NCBI GenBank assembly: GCA_030614715.1
Contig: JAUWTM010000008.1
Location: 1 to 58,810, forward strand
Direction: 5' to 3'
From: Planctomycetota bacterium
GTDB taxonomy: Bacteria > JAJVIF01 > JAPKYR01
Length of the DNA: 58,810 bases
Part shown: one piece after another, positions 8,934 through 17,266 of the stretch
How positions within the stretch are numbered: the first letter of the stretch is position 1
Layout: each line of letters starts with the position of its first letter
The notes under the pieces: generated by a model
Seen by the model: only the letters and a program-made list of their open reading frames with translations
What the model was told of the DNA's origin: nothing
The model's database searches: none
Program-made: the position numbers and the translations under genes

Positions 8934-9974
8934 TTACAATTCCGGAATCGGGCCAGCAAAAAGCTCGTCTGTTAATATGGGGATTCGATTCTGGAAAATT
9001 TTATCGTCCATCACGGGCTCGATATAACTCATGGATGTACTGAAGTCAAAAATGTACTCATCATCGATCTCTGTTTTAACGAACCGATAACACCTCGTTA
9101 CCTCACCGTACTCACTGGTCATAAACGTGAAATAGTAACCGTTCTGTTCAGGATCAGTCCCATATTCAAAGCTCCCTGGTAATTCATCCGATAAAGGACC
9201 AACCGGATGCTTCCAGCTTCGGGGATTGACAATGGCAAAACCAGCGAGTAACCCGGCTAAATCAGTCGGAACCTGGGATTCATTCAGGAAGAAAGAGTCG
9301 TCGATGAGAGTTAGGAACAGGTTCTTTACCATATCTGCAAACGCCTCTTCGGAACTGGTTGGTAGTGGCACTTGACCCGACCAATGATCACTGTCGACAT
9401 AATATGAGTGAGTTATATTATCATCAAACCTGGGGGAGTTATCATGCTCACAAATTAGGGGTTCAAAAGGAGACATACTATTGTGATAAACACCAACATA
9501 ATCAAATGCCCCATTTTCCCCTATGGAAATATAAAAAGTCGACCAGTCGATAATCTCTGATTCGGTGGCGATAATGTCGACGGAAGTATCGGTTACCGGA
9601 TCAGTCGGCCAGAAAGGCATTAATCCTTCAGCCTCAAGTTCTGTGATAATCTCGACAGGAGTGTCACCTGTCGGAAGTTTATCCTTATAGTCCCAGTATG
9701 CTAATAGAGCTCGATCAAATGCTTTTTCTCTGAATATTTCAGCCCGTTTGCGAATATAATTTATCGATGCTTCATGATCGCCTGAATACAACGCCAACTT
9801 CAGCTGATTCAACTCCGAAAGTTCTTCTGAAGAATATTGTGTAAGAACACGCAGATCGTCATCAATCCCAGCATTAACGGATTGATCGACTGGGACAACC
9901 TTCTTGCTTGAACATCCTATCAGGATCATGACAAGGATAAATAGGAAGCAGTAGAATTTCATGGTGTTTGACAT
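8934..9974 (-). CDS. Predicted lipoprotein of unknown function
   Basis: 346 residues. The start at 9974 has a strong AGGAGG 6 bases upstream. Residues 1-20 form a hydrophobic signal ending LIGC with Cys21, a lipobox, followed by SSKK, so the mature protein should be lipid-anchored. An N-terminal helical part (about 35-110) precedes a mixed domain rich in Asp, Ser, Tyr and Pro that I do not recognise. The gene follows the Cys-rich protein gene by 25 bases and is flanked by terminators, so the two form a closed unit inserted between the pilT-like and pilC genes. Base composition is clearly more AT-rich than the pil genes, which suggests later arrival. Confidence 0.75.
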   Translation of the reverse strand: MSNTMKFYCFLFILVMILIGCSSKKVVPVDQSVNAGIDDDLRVLTQYSSEELSELNQLKLALYSGDHEASINYIRKRAEIFREKAFDRALLAYWDYKDKLPTGDTPVEIITELEAEGLMPFWPTDPVTDTSVDIIATESEIIDWSTFYISIGENGAFDYVGVYHNSMSPFEPLICEHDNSPRFDDNITHSYYVDSDHWSGQVPLPTSSEEAFADMVKNLFLTLIDDSFFLNESQVPTDLAGLLAGFAIVNPRSWKHPVGPLSDELPGSFEYGTDPEQNGYYFTFMTSEYGEVTRCYRFVKTEIDDEYIFDFSTSMSYIEPVMDDKIFQNRIPILTDELFAGPIPEL

Positions 9975-9999
9975 GTGGTTCCTCCTATGTTTCCGCATA

Positions 10000-10380
10000 T
10001 TAGTCGCGGCATAAATCGCATTCGGTTCTGCACTGGGCCTGGATTACTGTATTCAGGATTGCAGGACAAATTGCATACTGACATAGAGGGTCAGTTATCT
10101 CACAATTATTGAATACAATCACATTCATATATCTGTCGCATTCACCACCCCACCAGCCCTCATCATAATCACAGCATATATCAAAATCCGTACGGTCACA
10201 TAAACCTGTGCATTCAATCAACTGGCCGCCGACATAACATTCCCAAGTGTAGCTGACATCTCTCGTAACGACCGGATTGCACTCCCAGCAAATTATGATA
10301 TCCGCGTTACTAGGGGTACTTACTACTCCAGATAATATTAGAAAGCTAATGATACTGAATGCAAAATATTTAATGTCCAT
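10000..10380 (-). CDS. Small secreted cysteine-rich protein
   Basis: 126 residues. A signal peptide (about 1-26, hydrophobic core FAFSIISFLILSGVV, cut after NA) is followed by a domain of about 100 residues with 14 cysteines, including CWEC, a CC pair and a final CRTECDLCRD. The even number and even spread suggest seven disulfides in an exported protein. No family recognised. Shine-Dalgarno AGGAGTG lies 5 bases before the ATG. It is the first gene of a two-gene AT-rich unit with the lipoprotein; its promoter overlaps an inverted repeat. A role at the cell surface is likely, but a link to pili rests only on location. Confidence 0.7.
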   Translation of the reverse strand: MDIKYFAFSIISFLILSGVVSTPSNADIIICWECNPVVTRDVSYTWECYVGGQLIECTGLCDRTDFDICCDYDEGWWGGECDRYMNVIVFNNCEITDPLCQYAICPAILNTVIQAQCRTECDLCRD

Positions 10381-10398
10381 GTCTACACTCCTATTTTT

Positions 10399-10439
10399 AA
10401 TTTATAAACGGAGTATAAATTAAAAAAAACAAAAAACAA
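10399..10439 (-). promoter_or_regulatory. Promoter with overlapping palindrome for the Cys-rich/lipoprotein unit
   Basis: On the minus strand TTGTTT (10439-10434) and TATACT (10417-10412) are 16 bases apart. An inverted repeat AATTTATA-N7-TATAAATT (10399-10421) covers the -10 box and would be a natural repressor site. Surrounding poly-A/T makes chance matches easier. Confidence 0.5.
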
Positions 10440-10474
10440 TAGGTTCCCTTATGTTTTTTTGTAAATAATTGAAT

Positions 10475-10498
10475 AAAAAAGCTCCCATCAGGGAGCTT
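10475..10498 (-). terminator. Rho-independent terminator after pilC
   Basis: Stem AAGCTCCC/GGGAGCTT with loop ATCA, followed on the minus strand by a T-run, 26 bases past the pilC stop. Confidence 0.9.
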
Positions 10499-10523
10499 GG
10501 ATTCAATAACTTAAAGTACTTAT

Positions 10524-11747
10524 TTAATTAATAATATTAACGAGGTTAAAGATCGGGAGGTACAGGCTGACTACGATAACACCGATGATACCTCCGACGA
10601 CGATAATCAGGATTGGCTCGATCAGGCTTGCAAGTGCCCGAATGGTCGCGTCGATCTCGACATCGTAATAATCCGAAAGCTTGTAAAGCATTTCCTCGAG
10701 GTTACCGGCATCCTCACCTACTGAAATCAGGTTCGTGACCATCGGCGGGAACACCCTGGTACGTCTCATGGGACCCGCGATCGTCTCACCCTCACGGATT
10801 CTCTCACGTGTGTAGTCGATAGCGTTCGCGACAACGAGGTTATGCGCGGTGTCGCGTGTTACTTCAAGCGCCTCGATTAACGGTACACCTGATTCCTGGA
10901 GTGTGCCGAGTGTCCTGCTGAATCGGGTGATAGCGACCTTTTTTGCAAGAGGTCCGAAGAGGGGCATCCTGATGATGACCGGGTCCAATACCCTGTGTCC
11001 CCATTTCGTCCCTCGGAATTTCCATATCATAACGAGTACAATAACAGGGACAAGGGTGTACCAGTACCAGTTGTATCTGAATTCCTCGGAGATATCGAGC
11101 ATTTTCTGGGTCAGCTCGGGAAGCTGCGCCTCGCCACCGGAGAAATCCTTGTAGAACTCCGCGAACTGGGGAACGATGTAAACCAGCATGAAAAGGCTGA
11201 TGCCGATTGAAACGATCGTGACCAGCAACGGGTAGACCATCGCTGACTGCACCTTACGTCTCAGCTCAAGCTCGTTTTCGTAGAATCTCGCGATACGTTC
11301 GAGGATCTTATCGAGAACACCACCGATCTCACCGGCGTGAACCATGGCAACGAAGAAATCTGAGAACGCGCTTGGATGTTTCTTCATCGCAGATGCCAGG
11401 GTGATGCCCGACTGCACGTCGACACGTGTCTTATGAATGACCTGCTGGAACTTGCGCTGCTGCGTCTGTTCCTCGCAGGTGTCCAGTGCTTCCGACAGTG
11501 TCAGCCCGGCGTTGATCAGGAGTGCCATCTGCCTGGCGTAGATCGTTAATAGTTTCAGGCCGACCTTGGTAAAGCGGTCGACAATGTCCCACGGCGACCA
11601 GTTGAAGGCTCGCTTCTCGTAAATACGGAGAACGTAATAACCTTCGGTACCGAGCGCCTCGATAACCGAGTGCTGGCTGTCGGACTGGACCGTGTTCTTG
11701 ACAGTGTTGCCGGCGCCGTCGCGCGCAACATATACGTAGGTTTTCAC
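10524..11747 (-). CDS. pilC: Type IV pilus / type II secretion inner-membrane platform protein
   Basis: 407 residues, standard for PilC/GspF. Two repeated T2SSF domains are visible (about 67-190 and 270-395), each with the pattern of helices and a following membrane segment (TM near 170-192, 222-240 and 375-400). The platform couples the cytoplasmic motor ATPases to pilin insertion and removal. The start is GTG at 11747, preceded by GGTGGTGG. It lies downstream of a PilT-type motor (11922-13064) and is followed by its own terminator. GspF versus PilC cannot be decided from sequence alone; neighbouring pilT genes favour the pilus version. Confidence 0.92.
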   Translation of the reverse strand: MKTYVYVARDGAGNTVKNTVQSDSQHSVIEALGTEGYYVLRIYEKRAFNWSPWDIVDRFTKVGLKLLTIYARQMALLINAGLTLSEALDTCEEQTQQRKFQQVIHKTRVDVQSGITLASAMKKHPSAFSDFFVAMVHAGEIGGVLDKILERIARFYENELELRRKVQSAMVYPLLVTIVSIGISLFMLVYIVPQFAEFYKDFSGGEAQLPELTQKMLDISEEFRYNWYWYTLVPVIVLVMIWKFRGTKWGHRVLDPVIIRMPLFGPLAKKVAITRFSRTLGTLQESGVPLIEALEVTRDTAHNLVVANAIDYTRERIREGETIAGPMRRTRVFPPMVTNLISVGEDAGNLEEMLYKLSDYYDVEIDATIRALASLIEPILIIVVGGIIGVIVVSLYLPIFNLVNIIN

Positions 11748-11921
11748 TCTATTCCACCACCTGGTGTGATCTCAGCATTGGGAAATAAAATTCAGATATA
11801 CCTTGCATGAATGTCATATATTTCAGTTGTACGAAGAATCCCGGCGACTGGGGATAACATGCGTGGCTATTAAGTATGTACACTTTAGCCGTATCGCCTG
11901 TCAACCCCTGCAAGCCGGTAA

Positions 11922-13064
11922 TCACATGTATCCCTGTCCAAGTTCCGTGCTTGCATCACGTCCGGTGCTGATCTCCTCACCATCATCTGACAGGCCTGCA
12001 GGGCCGGCAGCGATCAGACGCTGGAGGTTGGACGGTGATTGCGCGGCAGCCATGGCTGTTTCAAGTGTAATCTTCCGCTCGAAGTAATAATCCCTCAGGC
12101 ACTGGTCGAGAATGGTCATGCCGAGTTTCGAGTGGGTCATCATGGTCGAGTGGATCTGGAAGATCTTTCGCTCACGTATGAGGTTCCTGATAGCGGGTAT
12201 GTTCAGCATGACCTCAAACGCGGCTATACGTCCTGCACCGTCGGCACGTGCCAGGAGAGCCTGTGTCAGGATGCACCTCAGGGTGTTTGCCAGCTGGGCA
12301 CGGATCTGGTCCTGCTGTCCGAACGGGAAGACGTCGATAATTCGGTCGATTGTAGCCGGTGCCGAGTTAGTGTGAAGTGTCGCGAAGACAAGGTGGCCGG
12401 TCTCGGATGCGGTGATGGCGGTCGCGATGGTTTCGTGGTCACGCATCTCACCAACGAGTATTACGTCCGGGTCCTGCCTCAGTACACGCCTCAGTGCTTC
12501 GTTAAAACTATTCGTATCCTCGCCGATCTCACGCTGGTTGATGTTGGCCATCTTGTGCTCGTGCACGTACTCGATCGGGTCCTCCATAGTTACGATGTGA
12601 AGGTCGCGATTCTCATTAATGACGTTCAGCATCGAGGCGAGGGACGTGGTCTTACCTGAACCGGTTGGACCGGTAACGATAACGAGTCCGCGAGGCTCAA
12701 AGATGACCTCTTTCATTATCGCCGGTATCAGGAGCTCGTCCATGGTCGGAATTCGTTCCGGGATGGACCGCATAACCAGTGCGACTGTACCCTTCTGCCA
12801 GAAGGAGTTGCATCGGAATCGACCGATACCCTTCTGGGAGTAACCGAAGTCGATCTCGCGCTCCTTCTCAAGCCGTTTACGCTGGTCCTCACGCATAATC
12901 GAGAACGCAAGGCCCCGTGTATCCTCGGGAGTCAAAGCCTCAAGATCGAGACGGACCAGGTGGCCGTGAACACGCAACGTCGGTGGTACGCCGACCGTGA
13001 TGTGAAGGTCACTCGCCTGCCTCTCAGCTAATTCAATCAGGAGGTCTACAATCGTATAATCCAT
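11922..13064 (-). CDS. pilT: PilT-family pilus retraction ATPase
   Basis: 380 residues with Walker A GPTGSGKTT (132-140), Asp box MEDPIEYVHEH (160-170), Walker B DPDVILVGEMRDHE (198-211) and His box TGHLVFATLHTN (222-233). The AIRNLIRE motif before the C-terminus is characteristic of PilT proper, where it is needed for retraction. N-terminal PAS-like part is present. GAGGGGA precedes the ATG. Cytoplasmic hexameric ATPase for twitching motility. The C-terminal tail of about 20 residues is Gly/Ser-rich and not conserved. With the paralogue at 7660-8784 it forms a PilT/PilU pair. Confidence 0.93.
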   Translation of the reverse strand: MDYTIVDLLIELAERQASDLHITVGVPPTLRVHGHLVRLDLEALTPEDTRGLAFSIMREDQRKRLEKEREIDFGYSQKGIGRFRCNSFWQKGTVALVMRSIPERIPTMDELLIPAIMKEVIFEPRGLVIVTGPTGSGKTTSLASMLNVINENRDLHIVTMEDPIEYVHEHKMANINQREIGEDTNSFNEALRRVLRQDPDVILVGEMRDHETIATAITASETGHLVFATLHTNSAPATIDRIIDVFPFGQQDQIRAQLANTLRCILTQALLARADGAGRIAAFEVMLNIPAIRNLIRERKIFQIHSTMMTHSKLGMTILDQCLRDYYFERKITLETAMAAAQSPSNLQRLIAAGPAGLSDDGEEISTGRDASTELGQGYM

Positions 13065-13234
13065 GGATTCCCCTCGCGCTGCGAGCGTTTTCTGTTACGT
13101 AAAGATCTGAAGGAATTTAACACGTTGTACCGGGCACATAACAATAGCACAACACTGAACCACGATGTGCCTCGGGTTGAACCGGCAAAGCATAGCAGAT
13201 TTCACGGTTCATTGCCAAGCCTGTTTCTTTCCTT

Positions 13235-13894
13235 TCAGCCCTTCCCTCGTTTAATTCTGACACTGACATACGGATGTTCCTTGAGGTAATATCGGTACGG
13301 AAGTCCCGCTGCTTTATTCTCACCAAGTCCTATTCTTGAAGTCGTAACGACCCCGCCATACGCCTTAATTATCCGTTTTCGATAACCTGCAGGTGGAACC
13401 AGTACTGAAAGTTTCGAATCGAGAAGATCCCAGCCATATTGGTCCCGGCTCAGATTCAAAGCAGCTGCCAGCTTGCCCGGCCCATTCGCGAGATCGATCT
13501 CACGCCTGGCCTTCGGACGTCGCGACCACATTTGATCGATTCCCTCGACAGGTTCCAGAGCGCGGATCAGGACTGCACACCCGCATCCTTCCTTTTCGGT
13601 CACTATGTTGAACATCCAGTGATTGCCGTACGTGAAGTACGTATAAACATGCCCCGGAGGACCGAACATCGCGCGGTTACGGTTCGTTTCCCCGTTGAAA
13701 GCGTGACACCCGGGTTCCGTGTGTAGATAGCCCTCGGCTTCAACGATCATTCCCCCGACAATTCCGTCAGGGGACTCATGACGGACGTACGAACCGAGTA
13801 AAGCCTCTGCAACAGTTAGCGTGGGACGGGAAAAGTAGCGTCGGGAAGGCGATTTATACCTGGAAAGATCGAGTTTGAAGCCTGTAAGGGTCAT
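13235..13894 (-). CDS. 3-methyladenine (alkyladenine) DNA glycosylase, AAG/MPG family
   Basis: 219 residues, the usual bacterial AAG length. The diagnostic stretch GGMIVEAEGYL (catalytic Glu in EAE, about residue 53) is present, as are the HAFNGETNRNRAMFGPPGHVYTY region, ANGPGKL and the terminal SRIG motif. The enzyme removes alkylated purines and hypoxanthine from DNA by flipping the base. Stands alone between pilT and the sugar isomerase with gaps of 170 and 50 bases. The ATG is preceded by a weak GAGA. Confidence 0.92.
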   Translation of the reverse strand: MTLTGFKLDLSRYKSPSRRYFSRPTLTVAEALLGSYVRHESPDGIVGGMIVEAEGYLHTEPGCHAFNGETNRNRAMFGPPGHVYTYFTYGNHWMFNIVTEKEGCGCAVLIRALEPVEGIDQMWSRRPKARREIDLANGPGKLAAALNLSRDQYGWDLLDSKLSVLVPPAGYRKRIIKAYGGVVTTSRIGLGENKAAGLPYRYYLKEHPYVSVRIKRGKG

Positions 13895-13944
13895 TTCTCA
13901 GTAAAAAATTCACGTACAAACGAGTTTATGTGATTGTTAAGGGA

Positions 13945-15039
13945 TCAGGCCAGCTTACCCAGCCGTTCCTTTAGTGTATCTATTGCATGGATCGTCAATG
14001 GATCGAGTCCCCTTGCCACGGCAAGATAATAACTCGTGAAATCCGCAGTCTGGAGCATCGACATCAGCCTGGAGAGCAGGTTCTTCCCCTCCCCTTTGAG
14101 TGTGTGAACCCACGCGACGTTCTTCTCTACCATATCCGCCGTGAAGTCCTGACGAAACTGCACGCGAGGGTGATCGTCTTTGTCTTTCAGGAATAAAACA
14201 CCTGTTTTTTTCGTCGCAGGACCCTCCTGCGCGTAGGCAACGATCTCGTTATGGTTCATTTCCGGCAGAATTGAAGCATGGGCAGGCCATTTCGAGTTCT
14301 CGTTTAATTGTGCAGCGAACCGCATCGCGACTGGACGTGTAATCTCGGATGCGACGATCACCGGCCATGCATTGTGCATGTCATAAGCGAGTTTCTTGGC
14401 GAAATTCTTGTCGAAGGGCAAATCACGTGAGTATCGATTCAGGCCCCGCTTCAATGCCTGCGATGCATCTGAAATTGCATCGTTCACAAACTCAAGACCA
14501 TCGAACACCGAGTCCAGAACTGCCAGTACCGCAGGTAAAAGATGACCCAGTGCAAGTCTGGGTGCGGGGTAGTTGCAGTTCATCTTTACAATCGGGATGC
14601 TGTAACGGTTCGAGAGATCCTCGAGTGCGCCACCGGTGGATATCGCGACTATTTTGGCTCCACGGTTGTGTCCCTGCGTGAATGCCCATACAGCTTCCTC
14701 GGTGTTACCTGAATAACTTACCACTATCAGCAGGGTGTTCGGTCCGATACTGGCGGGAAGCAGGTAACCGCGGATAACACGCAATGGCACCGGCAGCGAC
14801 CATGCGACGACTGCGTACGCCATGTCACCGGAGATTGCACTGCCGCCCATCCCCGCTATGATTACTTCCCTGATCTCAGACCCGGTGTTAATAACGGGTC
14901 TATCACGTTCGAAAAACTGTTTCCTGCCATCCTCGAGAAGACTGTCCATCCGTTCGAGCCAGTCGTAAACACCCGATGGATCGACCGCGTACGTTGACGG
15001 TGAATCCAGGTCCTCGAAATTTTCCAACATCCAGTTCAT
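13945..15039 (-). CDS. Bifunctional phosphoglucose/phosphomannose isomerase, SIS-domain
   Basis: 364 residues from ATG 15039, which has AGGGG 8 bases upstream; a longer frame to 15150 overlaps the preceding gene and is less likely. Two SIS domains are visible, with IIAGMGGSAISGDMA (about 60-75), VVSYSGNTEEA and the family-specific MNHNEIVA motif. The family, best known from archaea and scattered in bacteria, interconverts fructose-6-phosphate with glucose- or mannose-6-phosphate. Last gene of the hisS transcription unit, 26 bases after the presenilin-like gene. No other phosphoglucose isomerase is visible in the window. Confidence 0.85.
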   Translation of the reverse strand: MNWMLENFEDLDSPSTYAVDPSGVYDWLERMDSLLEDGRKQFFERDRPVINTGSEIREVIIAGMGGSAISGDMAYAVVAWSLPVPLRVIRGYLLPASIGPNTLLIVVSYSGNTEEAVWAFTQGHNRGAKIVAISTGGALEDLSNRYSIPIVKMNCNYPAPRLALGHLLPAVLAVLDSVFDGLEFVNDAISDASQALKRGLNRYSRDLPFDKNFAKKLAYDMHNAWPVIVASEITRPVAMRFAAQLNENSKWPAHASILPEMNHNEIVAYAQEGPATKKTGVLFLKDKDDHPRVQFRQDFTADMVEKNVAWVHTLKGEGKNLLSRLMSMLQTADFTSYYLAVARGLDPLTIHAIDTLKERLGKLA

Positions 15040-15065
15040 GAAAAATCCCCTTTTCTCAATCGCGA

Positions 15066-15926
15066 TCAACCACCAAGGATGAACGCTTTCAGCCAGTTCG
15101 TCAATCCGATTATCATGATCACTACCGCCAGTGTGATCGTAATTTTCCATTCACTTTTCGTAAGCGACAGGTTTCTCCAGTTTCCGATGAGGAATAGTCC
15201 GCAGATGAAAGGTAGCGTGGGTATCGGGGTTTCAAAAAACAGGACAACCCCGATTGCGATGGCGAGTCCACCCAGCACTAGGAAGAAAGCTTTCCAGACC
15301 GATAACCCGAAACGTCTGCTTGCAGCGAGAAAGAGAGCGATGAAAACAAGGTCGCCGAATCCAAACAGTGGCGTCATGTACCCCTCACCCGGTTGCGGCC
15401 AGCTGAGAATCATGAAACCTAGAAACGGCGGCGGCTGCCATGTACCGGTGTAGACCTGTCGCTGGGCGTGTTCTACAACCTGCTCGCCTACCGACCTGCT
15501 CGGTCCCTGCAGAACGCTCCACACATCGACCATGGCGCCAAGAATACAGACCGGTATCAGGTGCCCGACTTTTTCGAGCTCTCCCGCAAGCCAGTTTCCA
15601 AGCGTGTAGGTTCCGACAAGCAGCATGACCGTGTTGACAGGATGCCAGAATCGCCAGCATAGTCCGGACCTGACAAGCATTGCCGTGACAAGCCACCAGG
15701 CAACTGCCGCAATAACTATTACGATCGCGGTTTTACGTACCGGTATCACCGTAGACCATTCGACAGCAATAAGTACCGTCAGGGGTATACCGATAAGTAA
15801 AATGGCGTACATGGCAGGTTCGGGAGGGATATCCCTGCGATACGTCAACCAGATTGAAATGAGATAGAGAAGGGACCAGGTGAGGGTGAAAGGCAGCAGT
15901 TTACTACGACGAGACTTATCGCTCAC
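15066..15926 (-). CDS. Presenilin-like GxGD intramembrane aspartyl protease
   Basis: 286 residues with about nine hydrophobic segments. Three presenilin signatures occur in order: a membrane Asp134 in MVDVWSVLQGP (presenilin has YD followed by a similar helix and a Gly-Pro turn), Asp192 in GFGDLVF (GxGD) and PTLP at 236-239 (presenilin PALP). The piece after Asp134, GPSRSVGEQVVEHAQ, lines up with human presenilin GPLRMLVETAQ. The two aspartates are only 58 residues apart, like compact archaeal homologues without the cytosolic loop. Start is GTG 15926, overlapping the upstream stop as GTGA with GGAGGTGGGG before it. Family assignment is mine from motifs; function as a protease is inferred. Substrate unknown; the coupled exoprotein upstream is one candidate. 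Confidence 0.72.
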   Translation of the reverse strand: MSDKSRRSKLLPFTLTWSLLYLISIWLTYRRDIPPEPAMYAILLIGIPLTVLIAVEWSTVIPVRKTAIVIVIAAVAWWLVTAMLVRSGLCWRFWHPVNTVMLLVGTYTLGNWLAGELEKVGHLIPVCILGAMVDVWSVLQGPSRSVGEQVVEHAQRQVYTGTWQPPPFLGFMILSWPQPGEGYMTPLFGFGDLVFIALFLAASRRFGLSVWKAFFLVLGGLAIAIGVVLFFETPIPTLPFICGLFLIGNWRNLSLTKSEWKITITLAVVIMIIGLTNWLKAFILGG

Positions 15927-17266
15927 CTCTGGTTCCCCACCTCCACGAGGCACTGTCCGGAGTCGTACGTGTAATGAAAACCGAGGCAGTCAAGCGTTGC
16001 GAGCAGCGGTACGTACAGGATATCTTCAACCGCTTCACCCGGCAGGTCGGGAAGCAGGACAACCGTGTCGCAGGTGATTACCTGGTTTGAAGTGTCGAGT
16101 TCAACCACGCGGTTGTTATAAAGTAATTTAGTAATTCCGTCATCGTCCACCACAATGCAGCCAAGTGACTCGAACCCCATTGGATCGACCCAGATAAGAC
16201 CGCCGAATCTGCGGTGCGGGTACAGCCACTCTATCTGCGTTCCGTCAGGCTTCATTACGGTGAGGGGATCGTACTGGTAGACAAGGACTTCGCCGTCGAA
16301 TGTGAGCCCGACGATTTCGCTGAAGTTGTCACCATCGACATCACCCAGCACCATTTCGTTTATCAGCGGAAGCTCAAGTGTGATCCGTACCGTGAACTCG
16401 CCGGATTCCTCGGAGTAGATTTCAAGACGGTCGATCGGTTGCTCGGGATCGCTCACCGACACCAGCAGTTCCAGGAATGCATCGCGATCGAGGTCTGCCA
16501 CCCCTACCCTGTCAGTCAGAATGTGTGAATCGGGATCGATATTTGCGGGATCGCTGCTGAAATCATGGAGCTGTGCGATGTCCCTTGACGTCAGCTCCTG
16601 TACGAAATAGATCTCGGCATCGTCAAGCTCGGTGATTTCATTCTCAGTGAGCTTTACGAGTCCATCGGACGACAGCCTGTAAAGTGTCATTCCAGACCAT
16701 TCATCCGGTTCATCCACAGGAGTATCAGTAGATTCTTCTCCATCTGATTCTACTTCATGTTCCAACGATGTATCTGCCATTTCAGGCAGTGCGATAATTA
16801 TGGTCCGACCACCTCCACCCATGTCTCTCAGAACGAGACGTCCTGATTCACCAGCCATGCTGTAGTCTTCGTAGGTCGCGGTTTCTTCGTATAGATACCC
16901 GTTGTACGCGATCTGGTGAAGCGTGCCCATTGAATCCAGCATGAGCATCCTCGGATGGAACCCGATCAGGTCTTCATGAAGTATCTGGACATCGATAATG
17001 TAACCGTCCTCGATCAGCGGGTCGGAAATCCAGATCGGAACGAATCCGTCCTCAGTGTAACGGTAAACATGGAATCCGCCCTCATCGTCGGCGATTACCA
17101 TCTCCTCAGCACCGTCATGATTGATGTCGCCAAGGTCGAACGGACCCCGGAAAAATGAATACCCGCGCGCAAGTTCACCCCGATGCTCGAGGAACATCTG
17201 TCCGGCGTATGCAGGGACCTGCAGGAGCAGCGTAACGAGTAAAAATAGTGCAGGGATTAACCTCAT
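15923..17266 (-). CDS. Secreted FG-GAP/VCBS-like protein with C-terminal stalk domain
   Basis: 447 residues. Signal peptide 1-21 (ends AYA). FG-GAP-like Asp motifs recur: DLGDINHDGAEEM (about 44-56), ADLDRDAFLELL and GDVDGDNFSEIV, each a calcium-binding loop in a beta-propeller. The last 60 residues (VVELDTSN..ILYVPLLATLDCLGF..YTYD) resemble the copper amine oxidase N-terminal 'stalk' domain common at ends of surface proteins. Acidic linker near 180-200. Its ATG shares one base with the hisS stop (TAATG) and has GGAGG 4 bases upstream; its stop overlaps the presenilin-like start. Exported, probably surface or periplasmic. Confidence 0.75.
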   Translation of the reverse strand: MRLIPALFLLVTLLLQVPAYAGQMFLEHRGELARGYSFFRGPFDLGDINHDGAEEMVIADDEGGFHVYRYTEDGFVPIWISDPLIEDGYIIDVQILHEDLIGFHPRMLMLDSMGTLHQIAYNGYLYEETATYEDYSMAGESGRLVLRDMGGGGRTIIIALPEMADTSLEHEVESDGEESTDTPVDEPDEWSGMTLYRLSSDGLVKLTENEITELDDAEIYFVQELTSRDIAQLHDFSSDPANIDPDSHILTDRVGVADLDRDAFLELLVSVSDPEQPIDRLEIYSEESGEFTVRITLELPLINEMVLGDVDGDNFSEIVGLTFDGEVLVYQYDPLTVMKPDGTQIEWLYPHRRFGGLIWVDPMGFESLGCIVVDDDGITKLLYNNRVVELDTSNQVITCDTVVLLPDLPGEAVEDILYVPLLATLDCLGFHYTYDSGQCLVEVGNQR

